Source: Caldilineaceae bacterium (GTDB taxonomy: Bacteria > Chloroflexota > Anaerolineae > Caldilineales > Caldilineaceae). Taken from it: a DNA stretch of 64,000 nucleotides. The notes under the pieces are model-generated. The model was given only the letters and a program-made list of their open reading frames with translations. It was not told where the DNA came from and did not search any database. Made by a program: the position numbers and the translations under genes. The stretch covers positions 263,475 to 327,474 of the forward strand of contig JALHQH010000006.1 in assembly GCA_022842065.1 (NCBI GenBank), in the 5' to 3' direction. The number at the start of each line of letters is the position of its first letter. Within the stretch, counting starts at the first letter, position 1. Below are positions 34,799 to 43,116 of the stretch, one piece after another.

Positions 34799-35734
34799 AT
34801 GACTACTCAAAAATTACAGGGACAAACAATTGCGCGGCCACAAATGCGTTCATCGCAGTCAACGCCTGAGCAACCAGCTTTGGGCCAGTTGCGGCGACGC
34901 CGGCGTGTCAGCTTCCCGCCGCTGATCTTGCTCGCGCTGGTGGTGATTCTGATCTTTGTGCTTTGTGCGATCTTTGCTCCCTGGCTGGCCCCGCACGACC
35001 CGATTATCAACAACTTGCGCGGCCGCTTGAACGCGCCGGAAGGTTTCGGCGGTGCCCAAGGCTTCATCCTCGGCAGCGATGCCCTGGGCCGCGATCTGCT
35101 CAGTCGCCTCATCTATGGCGCGCGCGTCTCGCTCTCGATTGGCTTTGTCGGCACGCTGATTGGCGTGGTGACTGGGGGGCTGTGTGGCCTGATTGCCGGC
35201 TACGTCGGTGGGGTGGTCGATGAGGTGATGATGTTTCTGGTTGATGCCTACATCGCCCTGCCCTTCCTCGTGATCGCACTGACGGTGATCGCTATCCTTG
35301 GCAACGGCTTACCGGTGCTCGTCATATTGGCCGGCTTTTCTGGTTGGGCCAGTTACACGCGGCTGATGCGCGGCCAAGTGTTGGCGGTGCGTGGGTTACC
35401 CTATATCCAATCGGCCCACGCCATCGGGGTCCCGCCGGCCCAGATCCTGCTGCGCCACGTCTTGCCGAATGTTGCCGCCCCGCTGATCGTCCTGGCCACC
35501 TTGGGCATGACTTCGATCATCCTGCTCGAAGCCTCACTTTCCTTTCTGGGCCTGGGCATCCAACCGCCAACCCCAGCCTGGGGGGCGATGTTGGGCGATG
35601 GCCGCAACTATCTGCACACCGCCTGGTGGATCGCGATCTTTCCCGGCGCAGCGCTTATGTTGCTCACCATGTCGATCAGCTTGGTGGGCGATTGGCTGCG
35701 CGATGTCCTGGATCCAACACTGGGGGGCCGGTAA
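34799..35734 (+). CDS. Oligopeptide-type ABC transporter permease (DppC/OppC)
   Basis: The 311-residue protein has an N-terminal cytoplasmic tail, helix 1 (LILLALVVILIFVLCAIFAP), the core start GSDALGRDLLSRLIYGARVS, the coupling loop IQSAHAIGVPPAQILLRHVL and the end DWLRDVLDPTLGG. Length is normal for DppC, lacking the long insert of its counterpart at 29232-30380. It follows its partner permease after six bases. A perfect 18-bp inverted repeat lies between it and the binding-protein gene. Confidence 0.94.
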   Translation: MTTQKLQGQTIARPQMRSSQSTPEQPALGQLRRRRRVSFPPLILLALVVILIFVLCAIFAPWLAPHDPIINNLRGRLNAPEGFGGAQGFILGSDALGRDLLSRLIYGARVSLSIGFVGTLIGVVTGGLCGLIAGYVGGVVDEVMMFLVDAYIALPFLVIALTVIAILGNGLPVLVILAGFSGWASYTRLMRGQVLAVRGLPYIQSAHAIGVPPAQILLRHVLPNVAAPLIVLATLGMTSIILLEASLSFLGLGIQPPTPAWGAMLGDGRNYLHTAWWIAIFPGAALMLLTMSISLVGDWLRDVLDPTLGGR

Positions 35735-35747
35735 AGCGGGGCAAGCT

Positions 35748-35813
35748 GTGTGCGTCGCACTGGTCGTACGCGATCGGGTGGACGAAACAACGCTTGACCA
35801 GTGCGACGCACAC
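35748..35813. repeat. Perfect inverted repeat, 18-bp arms
   Basis: Arms 35748-35765 and 35796-35813 are exact reverse complements (gtgtgcgtcgcactggtc). It lies between permease and binding-protein genes. A partly similar gcgtcgcactg sequence occurs at about 56188, upstream of terC. Confidence 0.85.
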
Positions 35814-35923
35814 GAGCGGTAGCAGAAATCCGCCCCCAAAGTGAAATACACATGGTAAAGCTGCTGATTCTAACTCATTTGATTCTAACTCACTCTCGAT
35901 TCTCTAACCCAAAGGAAACAAAC

Positions 35924-37534
35924 ATGTTCAAACGTTCCAAACCCGCTTTTCTCCAAAAGTGGACCCATGCCATCCTAGTTGCCTTAGCCTTGCTGCTCTT
36001 GGCTGCTTGTGCGACGCCAACTGCCCCCGCTGCCCCGAACGCTGACTCCGCGAATGCCACCGGCGCAGAGGCGCCGGTTGAACGCGAGACGTTAACCGTG
36101 GGCGTGCAAGGCTTGCCTGCCGCCATGGACCCGGCCAATGAGCTGAGCAACGTCGGCACGCGCGTCACCTACAGCGTCTTCGATATGTTGATCCGCCGTG
36201 ATTTTCTGGACAATAACAAGTTAGTGCCGTCGTTGGCCGTTTCGTGGGAACGCACCAGTGACACAGTACTCCAACTCAAGCTGCGCGAGGGGGTGACCTT
36301 CCACAACGGCGACCCCTTCAGCGCCGAGGATGTCAAATTCACCTTTGACCGGCTGCGGCTGCCCGACACCAAATTGGTCGAAGCGCAAAGCTACTATGCC
36401 GGCTTCAAGGAAGTGCGCGTCGTTGATGAGCTGACCGTTGAGATCGAGACCAACGAGCCGGATCCGCTGCTCGAAAAACGCCTTGCCACCTGGGGCTCCT
36501 GGATCATCCCCATGAAGTATCACCAGTCGGTTGGGAGTGACGAAGCCTTTGGCCAGGCCGCGATTGGGGCCGGTCCTTACAAGGTAGTCAGCTTGACCCC
36601 TGATGATGAGTTGGTGCTTGAACGCTACGATGGTTACTGGGGCGAAAAACCACCCGTGAAGCAGATTATCTTCAAGGTGATTCCCGAAGCCTCCACCCGC
36701 GTCACGGCGCTGATCAACGGCGAAGTGCAGATCATCACCAACATTCCGCCCGACCAAATCGCAACCCTCGAAGGCGCGGACAACGCCGCCATCAAGCAGA
36801 TCCCGCTGGCGAATATGCATGTGCTGCGCTACAACACCAAACACCCGATCTTGCAGAGCAAACAACTACGCCAGGCGATGAATCTGGCCATCGACCGCCA
36901 ACTGTTGATCGACACTTTGTGGAGCGGCAAGGCCGTTGCGCTGCGCGGCCACCAATTTGAAGAGTATGGTGAGCTCTATAACGCCGAGCGCCCTTTCACC
37001 GCCTTCGACCTCGAAAAGGCCAAACAACTGGTGGCCGAATCTGGCTATGATGGCACGCTGATCAACTACGAAACCGAAGGCAACTACTACACCAATGGCC
37101 TTGCTGCCGGCGAAGCGATTATCGAAATGTGGAAAGCCGCCGGCATCAATGCCCAGATCCGGCTGCGTCAACCCGGCGAGTCGATCCCGGTGGAAGAGAG
37201 CATGGTCGCCAACTGGTCAAACTCCTCGATTCTGGCCGATCCCGATGGCGCGCTCTGGCGTGGCTGGGGTCAACAGTCCGGGGTGCAGAAGAATTATTGG
37301 GCTGCGCCGGAAGCATTTAACCAACTCGGTCTCGAAGCACGCACGACACTCGATGGTGCGGTCCGCTTTGCCAACTACCAGCAGATGTTAGACATTTGGG
37401 AGGATGAAGCGCCCGGCACGGTGCTCTACGTACCGGTGGAAAATTACGGCGTCGCCAACGATGTACAGTGGGAACCTTATCCCTTCTACTACATGGACCT
37501 GCGCGCCTACAATCTCGCCTTTGCGACCGATTAA
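35924..37534 (+). CDS. Extracellular solute-binding lipoprotein, family 5
   Basis: The ATG at 35924 behind AAAGGAAAC gives 536 residues, the usual length for the family. The signal peptide ends in lipobox LLAAC, followed by an Ala/Pro-rich linker and SBP_bac_5 motifs: VSWERTSDTVLQLKLREGVT and FHNGDPFSAEDVKFTFDRL. It should deliver ligand to the two permeases upstream. There is no ATPase gene after it: the next genes are a G/C-rich repeat and the phn operon. ATP hydrolysis must be supplied in trans, perhaps by the fused ATPase at 26937-29030. Confidence 0.93.
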   Translation: MFKRSKPAFLQKWTHAILVALALLLLAACATPTAPAAPNADSANATGAEAPVERETLTVGVQGLPAAMDPANELSNVGTRVTYSVFDMLIRRDFLDNNKLVPSLAVSWERTSDTVLQLKLREGVTFHNGDPFSAEDVKFTFDRLRLPDTKLVEAQSYYAGFKEVRVVDELTVEIETNEPDPLLEKRLATWGSWIIPMKYHQSVGSDEAFGQAAIGAGPYKVVSLTPDDELVLERYDGYWGEKPPVKQIIFKVIPEASTRVTALINGEVQIITNIPPDQIATLEGADNAAIKQIPLANMHVLRYNTKHPILQSKQLRQAMNLAIDRQLLIDTLWSGKAVALRGHQFEEYGELYNAERPFTAFDLEKAKQLVAESGYDGTLINYETEGNYYTNGLAAGEAIIEMWKAAGINAQIRLRQPGESIPVEESMVANWSNSSILADPDGALWRGWGQQSGVQKNYWAAPEAFNQLGLEARTTLDGAVRFANYQQMLDIWEDEAPGTVLYVPVENYGVANDVQWEPYPFYYMDLRAYNLAFATD

Positions 37535-37546
37535 TTACCTTAGAAC

Positions 37547-37667
37547 GTAACTACCAAGCCACCCCCTCCTAACCTCCCCCAGTTTGGGGGAGGAACCGTT
37601 ATGCGCACAACGATTCCCTCCCTTAGCAGGGGAGCGGGTGCCCCTAAGGCGCGGGAGGGGTAGTTAC
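37547..37667. repeat. Cloverleaf-like G/C-rich intergenic repeat, copy C
   Basis: gtaacta (37547-37553) pairs with tagttac (37661-37667) as the outer closure; inside, ctccccc-agtt-tgggggag forms a hairpin and the ccctcccttagcagggg block matches copies A and B. It ends the ABC operon and precedes the phn promoter. Confidence 0.75.
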
Positions 37668-37768
37668 CTTACAACCAGATTTTCGCCTGCACAACGCGTA
37701 GGGGGCACGGTATACCGTGCCCCAACACTCACTGCCATACCAAATCATAACAACCTATACGCAATTAA

Positions 37769-37811
37769 TTAACAATTTATTTACCAGTAGATAACAGTGG
37801 ATTGTTAAGCT
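37769..37811 (+). promoter_or_regulatory. Putative Pho box and -10 upstream of the phn operon
   Basis: TTAAC (37769), TTTAC (37780) and ATAAC (37791) keep an 11-base period. TAAGCT (37806-37811) starts exactly 15 bases after the last repeat. The phnC start lies about 43 bases beyond the -10. Confidence 0.6.
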
Positions 37812-37853
37812 CTCTTTCTGTCAACATAAGCAAAGAATATTAGGAACGTATCA

Positions 37854-38627
37854 ATGAGCTTATTGCAAGTTGAAAATGTCAGCGTTGTCTACCCCAATGG
37901 CACCCAAGCGTTGAAATCAATCACCATGCACGCTGAAGCGGGCGAGATCGTGGCGATTATTGGGCGCTCTGGGGCAGGTAAGTCCACCCTGTTGCGTTGT
38001 ATCAACGGCTTGCAACCCACCACCACCGGCAGTATTGTGCTGAATAGGGATGAGATTACCGCGGCAGGCGAACGCCAACTGCGCCAAATCCGCCGCAAGA
38101 TCGGCTTTATCTGGCAGGAGTATAACCTGGTCGATCGTTTGCCGGCGATGACCAACGTCTTAACTGGGCGCCTGGGCTACAATGCCCCCTGGCAGAGTGC
38201 GCTTGGCTTTTTTGACAGTAGCCAGCGCCAAATTGCGCTGCACAATCTGGAACGGGTAAACCTTTTACATCGCGCTTACCACCGTGCGGACCGGCTCTCT
38301 GGTGGCGAAAAACAACGGGTGGCAATTGCCCGCGCCATGTCCCAACAACCCACCATTGTCCTGGCCGACGAACCTGTCGCCAGCCTGGACCCCGAGCTGG
38401 CCGAGCAGGTGATGAGCGTCCTGGCCCGGATTGCCCGTGAAGATGGCGTCTTGACCTTGATCAACATCCACCATGTTGATCTCGCCAAACGTTTTGCCGA
38501 TCGGTTGATTGGCGTTGCCCAAGGGATCGTTGTCTTTGATGGGCCACCCGATGCACTAGATGACTATGCGTTGAACCAAATCTACCGTTTTGATGCCGCC
38601 ACCGTGCGCGCACCGCTGATGGGCTAA
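37854..38627 (+). CDS. phnC: Phosphonate ABC transporter ATP-binding protein PhnC
   Basis: The 257-residue protein has Walker A GRSGAGKST, the Q-loop in KIGFIWQEYNLV, the PhnC-typical RLSGGEKQRVAIARAMSQQP signature, Walker B IVLADEPVASLD and the H-loop HHVDLAKRFADR. Length matches E. coli PhnC. It is the ATPase of the phosphonate/phosphite importer PhnCDE and the first gene of the phn operon, directly behind a putative Pho box. The gene order here is C-E-D rather than the C-D-E of E. coli. Confidence 0.94.
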   Translation: MSLLQVENVSVVYPNGTQALKSITMHAEAGEIVAIIGRSGAGKSTLLRCINGLQPTTTGSIVLNRDEITAAGERQLRQIRRKIGFIWQEYNLVDRLPAMTNVLTGRLGYNAPWQSALGFFDSSQRQIALHNLERVNLLHRAYHRADRLSGGEKQRVAIARAMSQQPTIVLADEPVASLDPELAEQVMSVLARIAREDGVLTLINIHHVDLAKRFADRLIGVAQGIVVFDGPPDALDDYALNQIYRFDAATVRAPLMG

Positions 38628-38639
38628 AAGGAAGCGACT

Positions 38640-39575
38640 ATGACCACCGAACCATTGCATGTAGGCCGGGCCATGTCAACCATTACGGACGGCTTGCCGG
38701 AACAATTACGGACCGATCTATTGCACCCGTGGCCGCGGATTACCATAAGGTCGATGCTAACCATCATGCTGCTGATCGGCGTGCTGATGTGGGGCGTCAA
38801 CGGGACCAATGCCCGGCCAAGCGAATTGATCGACGGCATTCCAAATATTCTCGACTTTATCCGCCGCCTCTTTCCCCCCCGCTTTGATCTGGTGCCAATG
38901 ACGCTGGCCATCCCGGCCTTTACGATTTTTGGCATTACCGTCCCAGCGCTGGGCCTGCCCGGCACAGCCATCCTCTTGCCGGAAGTGCTCTTTGCGATTA
39001 TTGAGACCGTCCAAATGGCGCTGATTGGTTCGGTGATCGGGATCATTCTGGCCGCCCCCTTTGGGTTGCTGGCCGCACGTAACACCTCCCCCCATCCCTG
39101 GATCTATCAAGGGACGCGCATGTTCCTTAACGCCAATCGCTCGCTGCCGGAAATTGTTTATGCCCTTGTTTTTGTTGCAGCGGTCGGGCTTGGCCCCTTT
39201 GGCGGTGTACTAGCCCTGGCCATTGGCTCCATCGGATCTATCGGCAAACTCTACGCCGAAGCGATTGAACAGATCGACCCGCAACAGGTGCTTGCTGTAC
39301 GTGCCACTGGGGCAAATCCCCTGTTGACCTTTTTCTATGCCGTCATTCCCCAGGCACTGCCGGTCATCGCCTCCTACTCATTGTTGCTCTTTGAAGGTAA
39401 CATCCGTCACGCCAGCATTCTCGGTATCGTCGGGGCCGGTGGGATTGGTTTTATCATCAGCAAATATATGGCCCTATTTCAATATACTCGGCTGATGGGT
39501 GCGGTCATCCTCCTGATTCTCGCCGTGACCATCATTGACCGCATCAGCGATTATCTGCGCAAGAAGATTATTTAA
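38640..39575 (+). CDS. phnE: Phosphonate ABC transporter permease PhnE
   Basis: The 311-residue protein has an N-terminal cytoplasmic stretch, a first helix (MLTIMLLIGVLMWGVNGT), then the BPD_transp_1 core with IGSVIGIILAAPFGLLAARN, LNANRSLPEIVYALVFVAAV, LYAEAIEQIDPQQVLAVRAT and GIVGAGGIGFIISKYM, the last being typical of PhnE. It forms the channel for phosphonate uptake as a homodimer. It starts 12 bases after phnC; a perfect-armed G/C-rich repeat separates it from phnD. Confidence 0.93.
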   Translation: MTTEPLHVGRAMSTITDGLPEQLRTDLLHPWPRITIRSMLTIMLLIGVLMWGVNGTNARPSELIDGIPNILDFIRRLFPPRFDLVPMTLAIPAFTIFGITVPALGLPGTAILLPEVLFAIIETVQMALIGSVIGIILAAPFGLLAARNTSPHPWIYQGTRMFLNANRSLPEIVYALVFVAAVGLGPFGGVLALAIGSIGSIGKLYAEAIEQIDPQQVLAVRATGANPLLTFFYAVIPQALPVIASYSLLLFEGNIRHASILGIVGAGGIGFIISKYMALFQYTRLMGAVILLILAVTIIDRISDYLRKKII

Positions 39576-39590
39576 ATAATTATCAACCTA

Positions 39591-39682
39591 CTACCCCACC
39601 CTAACCCTCCCCAGTTTGGGGAGGGGACATTATACGGAGCCACGGTTCCCTCCCTTAACAGGGGAGGGTTAGGGTGGGGTAG
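39591..39682. repeat. Cloverleaf-like G/C-rich intergenic repeat, copy D
   Basis: Outer arms 39591-39612 and 39661-39682 are a perfect 22-bp pair. Inside are ctcccc-agttt-ggggag and ttccctcccttaacagggg blocks shared with copies A-C. It lies between phnE and phnD. Confidence 0.85.
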
Positions 39683-39725
39683 CACGACAGCCACAACTCA
39701 TCAACCAAGAAGGAAATGTCTAACC

Positions 39726-40793
39726 ATGAAACGTCAATTGCTCATTGCCGGCCTGTTGCTGGCGCTTACCACCTTGCTCAGCGCTTGTGTCGTCCCGGTT
39801 GCCCCTGCGGCACCAGCAGCCGCCGACGCCCCTGCGGCGGAGGCAGCGGCCGGTGAAGTGGATCGCACCGACTGGCCGGAAACCTTCCGCGTCGGCTTCT
39901 TCGCCAGCGATGATGCCGAAAAGACCCTCAAGGACAACGAACCCTTCCGCCTGTATATGGAAGAGCAACTGGGTATCCCCGTCGAACTCTTTACCGGCAC
40001 CAGCTACAGCGCCGTGATCGAAGCCATGCGCGCCGACCGCGTCGAAGCGATGTTGGTTGGCCCCTTTGCCTATGTCTTAGCCGTGCAAGAGGCCCAAGCC
40101 GAAGCGCTCGGTGTTAATGTCGGCTTGGAAGGTGATGCAACGACCTACAATCCCGATGCGCCGACCCACTACTACAGCACAATCTTCACCAAAAAAGGGT
40201 CGGGCATTGTCACGTTGGCCGATCTAAAGGGTAAAGATTTTGCCTTTGTTGATCCGGCTTCCACCTCTGGCCATCTGGCCCCTAAAACCTTGTTGATCAA
40301 AAACGAGATCAATCCCGACAGCGACATGAAGACTGTCTTCGCCGGTAGCCACCCCTCAGCCGTGCTCGCGGTCTGGAATGACCAGGCCCCTGCCGGTGCC
40401 ACCTTTGAGAACAATCTTTACACCCTGGCCGAAGAAGGACAGATTGAATTCTGTGGTTTCGAAGATGGTAAGACCGCCGTCAAGCGCACGCCAGAAGAAA
40501 TCAAAGCCGTTTATGATGCCTGCCCGGATGGCAGTCTGGCCATCATTGCCTTCACTGATGAAATTCCCAGCACCCCGTTCGCCGTCCGCAGCACCTTGCC
40601 GGATTCTTTGAAGACAACGGTTAAGGACGCCTTGCTTGCGATCAAGGATAGCGATGAGCTGATCACCCAAATGGCCGGCTGGTATGTCGATCCCTCTGCC
40701 GACCTGGGGTTGGAATCCCTGGATCAGTACTACAACAGCCTGCGCGACATCGCCAAGCTGCTGGATCTGGATTTGAAAGAACTCGCTAAGTAA
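39726..40793 (+). CDS. phnD: Phosphonate-binding lipoprotein PhnD
   Basis: The 355-residue protein has a signal peptide with lipobox LLSAC, an Ala-rich linker, and the PhnD/SsuA/Tau-type binding fold: FFASDDAEKTLKDNEPFRLY, YSAVIEAMRADRVEAMLVGP, FAFVDPASTSGHLAPKTLLI and VFAGSHPSAVLAVWND. It captures phosphonates or phosphite outside the membrane for PhnCE. It is separated from phnE by a 150-base repeat and from phnG by an inverted repeat, either of which might raise the level of the binding protein relative to the rest. Confidence 0.94.
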   Translation: MKRQLLIAGLLLALTTLLSACVVPVAPAAPAAADAPAAEAAAGEVDRTDWPETFRVGFFASDDAEKTLKDNEPFRLYMEEQLGIPVELFTGTSYSAVIEAMRADRVEAMLVGPFAYVLAVQEAQAEALGVNVGLEGDATTYNPDAPTHYYSTIFTKKGSGIVTLADLKGKDFAFVDPASTSGHLAPKTLLIKNEINPDSDMKTVFAGSHPSAVLAVWNDQAPAGATFENNLYTLAEEGQIEFCGFEDGKTAVKRTPEEIKAVYDACPDGSLAIIAFTDEIPSTPFAVRSTLPDSLKTTVKDALLAIKDSDELITQMAGWYVDPSADLGLESLDQYYNSLRDIAKLLDLDLKELAK

Positions 40794-40801
40794 AACGTGA
40801 T

Positions 40802-40871
40802 GCGTGAAACGTAAAACGTAAAACGTGATGGGTGTCGTTACATTTTACGTTTTACGTTTCACGTTTCACGC
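40802..40871. repeat. Inverted repeat of cgtgaaacgtaaaacg-type units, 25-bp arms, one mismatch
   Basis: Arms 40802-40826 and 40847-40871 pair with one mismatch and are made of tandem aaacgta/gaaacgt units. It lies between phnD and phnG. The same units occur at 25275-25314 and 46504-46596. Confidence 0.85.
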
Positions 40872-40890
40872 CTTTAAAGATTGCAAACAA

Positions 40891-41337
40891 ATGATATCTG
40901 AACAAAGTAATTATCTTTCCGTCCTGACGGCGACGCCGGCCCAGGAAATTAAACTATTTACCGAAGCAGTGCTGGATCGGTTAGCAACTGGGCAGGTGTC
41001 GGTCGAGGTTCTCACCAGCCGGACGGGGTTAGCCATGTTGCCCTTTACGGACAGCGTCAAGGGCGTCACCTTTCACCTGGGCGAAACGTTGCTGGCCGAA
41101 GCGCATGTTCGTGTCGGCCAACAGGAAGGGTATGCCGCCTGTCTGGGGCGTGACCTGGAGCAAGCCATTGCGTTAGCTTTGCTGGATGCCCTGTTGCAAA
41201 GCGACGAGCGCGGGGTGAAAGCAGAACAGCCGGCCATCTTGGCCTTTGTCGCCGCCGCCGCGCAAGAGCAAGCGGATCAGGAACTGCGCTTACTGCACAA
41301 AATTGAAGCCACCCGCATCGAATTGGAAACTTTCTGA
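40891..41337 (+). CDS. phnG: C-P lyase subunit PhnG
   Basis: From the ATG at 40891 the protein has 148 residues; the longer in-frame start at 40825 would translate the inverted repeat and is rejected. It matches PhnG by size, position and stretches such as GLAMLPFTDSVKGVTFHLGE and LLAEAHVRVGQQEGYAACLG, where E. coli PhnG has the corresponding VRV..D/EGYA..LG region. With PhnH, I and J it forms the C-P lyase core, and with PhnI and PhnL it exchanges the purine base of ATP for a phosphonate. The stop overlaps the phnH start (TGATGA). Confidence 0.9.
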   Translation: MISEQSNYLSVLTATPAQEIKLFTEAVLDRLATGQVSVEVLTSRTGLAMLPFTDSVKGVTFHLGETLLAEAHVRVGQQEGYAACLGRDLEQAIALALLDALLQSDERGVKAEQPAILAFVAAAAQEQADQELRLLHKIEATRIELETF

Positions 41338-41939
41338 TGACAACCTTACCGGTGCAGACGTTCCAGCCCCCGCCCTCGACGAGCGCAGAAACCAGTGCGC
41401 GTGAAACTTTTCAGGCCCTCATGGGTGCCTTGAGCAATCCCGGCCGGCTTTTTACCTTACCGGGGGCTGGACTGACGACCCACCAAAGCTGCGCGCAGAT
41501 CGGCATGACCTTACTCGATCTGGAAACGAGCTTTTACACGCCCGACCACACGCTCAGAGGCATCCTGACACACAGCGGGGCGCGCTTTCGCACACCGGCC
41601 AGTGCGGCCTATCTTTTCCTCCCGGATCTGGCATTATTCGAGCCGATGATGCTGCGCCAAACGCTTGACATCATCGCCCAGACGACTGTCGGCACCATCA
41701 CCGACCCCGATCAAGGTGCAACGCTGATCGTCGCCTGTGAAGTGGGCCATGGGCAGCGCCTACAGCTATCGGGGCCTGGCATTCAACAGCGGCATGAATT
41801 GCACGTTGATTCACTACCCGTCGAATTCTGGCGCTTGCGGGCTGACAAGATCCACTATCCCCTGGGCATCGATATTTTTCTTGTGGCCGGCAGCCAAGTC
41901 GTTGGCTTGCCCCGCACAACGACCGTAGAGAGCGAGTAA
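41337..41939 (+). CDS. phnH: C-P lyase subunit PhnH
   Basis: The 200-residue protein shows PhnH features: ARETFQALMGALSNPGRLFT near the N-terminus (the RxxMxxxSxPG region), ALTLLDLE-like MTLLDLETSFYTPD, and C-terminal RLQLSGPGIQQRHELHV plus YPLGIDIFLV, which is nearly invariant in the family. It has no known catalytic activity but is an essential structural member of the PhnGHIJ core. It overlaps phnG by one base and ends four bases before phnI. Confidence 0.93.
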   Translation: MTTLPVQTFQPPPSTSAETSARETFQALMGALSNPGRLFTLPGAGLTTHQSCAQIGMTLLDLETSFYTPDHTLRGILTHSGARFRTPASAAYLFLPDLALFEPMMLRQTLDIIAQTTVGTITDPDQGATLIVACEVGHGQRLQLSGPGIQQRHELHVDSLPVEFWRLRADKIHYPLGIDIFLVAGSQVVGLPRTTTVESE

Positions 41940-41943
41940 CCCA

Positions 41944-43116
41944 ATGGCTTATGTCGCAACCAGGGGTGGTGAAAATGCCATCCAACAATCGGAACAGCTT
42001 TTTCACGATCTGCGCGGTGCCGTCACCCCAGCCTTTGTGCATACGCTCATGCAAACCATGCCCTATCTTGTGGACCGCGTCATGAGTGAGGCCGGGCTTT
42101 ATGCGCCCGAGCTGGCCGCATTGGCCTTGGCGCAAAGTGGCGGCGATCTCTACGAAAGTGTGCTGCTCTTGCGCGCCTACTGCTCCACGCAGCCGCGCCT
42201 CACCTATGCCCAACCGGTACACAGCGCCGATCTCTTTACCGTGCGCCGCATTTCAGCCGCCTTCAAAGAGATCCCTGGTGGTCAGATCCTGGGGCCATCG
42301 CTCGATTACAGTCATCGCCTGCTCCGTTTTGACCTGCTGGATGGGGCAGCGGACGCACAAGCGGTTGAACCGGCAGCGCGACCGGCGCACAAAGTTTATC
42401 CCACCGTGGCCAGCTGGCAGCGTGATCAAGATCTGATCGAGCCGCTACCCCCACCAGCCCCGTTCGATGCCCACCAGATCCCAGATATCACGCGTGAGCC
42501 GGTTGGTTTTCCGGCTCCTCGTGCCCATCGTCTGCAAGCCCTGGCGCGCGCCGATACCGGCGGCACCTTGGCCTTGGGCTACGCCTCCATGCGCGGTTAT
42601 GGCCTTACCCACCCCACGATCAACGAGCTGCGCCTTGCCTATGCCGATGTCAAGTTAACCCATCCACTCACCGGTAACACCTTTAGCGCCGGTCGCATTC
42701 GCGTCAGCCAGGCGGAAGTGGTGAGCACCGGCGGAGGCACGCCCGAAAAACCGATGTTGGAATTGGGCTTTTGTGCCACCCTGGGCTGGAATGAAGTGAA
42801 GGTGATCGCCGCTTCGATGCTCGATATGGAGATGAACAAACCCGAGCCCCACCCCGCGCACAAAGAAGAATTTGTGCTCTATCACACCGAAGCGGTCGAG
42901 GCCTCCGGCTTCTGCATCCACTTTAAGCTGCCCCACTATGTCACCTTTAGCAGCAGCATGGATAACATCCGCAACGTGCGCGAATCGCAGACGCGTGGGA
43001 TGTTTGAAGGGATCTTCGTCCAAACCCTGGCCAAGCCGACGGCCGGCAAGGCGGACACAACAACGAACGGTACCGGTGCCGCCGGTCACAAAACAACCGC
43101 GGAGCAGGGCGCATGA
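41944..43116 (+). CDS. phnI: C-P lyase subunit PhnI (nucleosidase component)
   Basis: The 390-residue protein begins with the canonical PhnI start MAYVATRGGENAIQQSEQL and has RLTYAQPVHSADLFTVRRIS, ALGYASMRGYGLTHPTINEL, and LDMEMNKPEPHPAHKEEFVL, whose His/Glu residues are strongly conserved in the family. PhnI alone is a purine nucleosidase and with PhnG/H/L makes the ribose-1-phosphonate triphosphate intermediate. It is about 35 residues longer than E. coli PhnI, the extra part being a low-complexity C-terminal tail. It overlaps phnJ by four bases. Confidence 0.94.
   Translation: MAYVATRGGENAIQQSEQLFHDLRGAVTPAFVHTLMQTMPYLVDRVMSEAGLYAPELAALALAQSGGDLYESVLLLRAYCSTQPRLTYAQPVHSADLFTVRRISAAFKEIPGGQILGPSLDYSHRLLRFDLLDGAADAQAVEPAARPAHKVYPTVASWQRDQDLIEPLPPPAPFDAHQIPDITREPVGFPAPRAHRLQALARADTGGTLALGYASMRGYGLTHPTINELRLAYADVKLTHPLTGNTFSAGRIRVSQAEVVSTGGGTPEKPMLELGFCATLGWNEVKVIAASMLDMEMNKPEPHPAHKEEFVLYHTEAVEASGFCIHFKLPHYVTFSSSMDNIRNVRESQTRGMFEGIFVQTLAKPTAGKADTTTNGTGAAGHKTTAEQGA

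Noticed and set aside
40825..40890. Longer start for phnG
   Set aside because: It would translate the inverted repeat and add residues absent from PhnG proteins.
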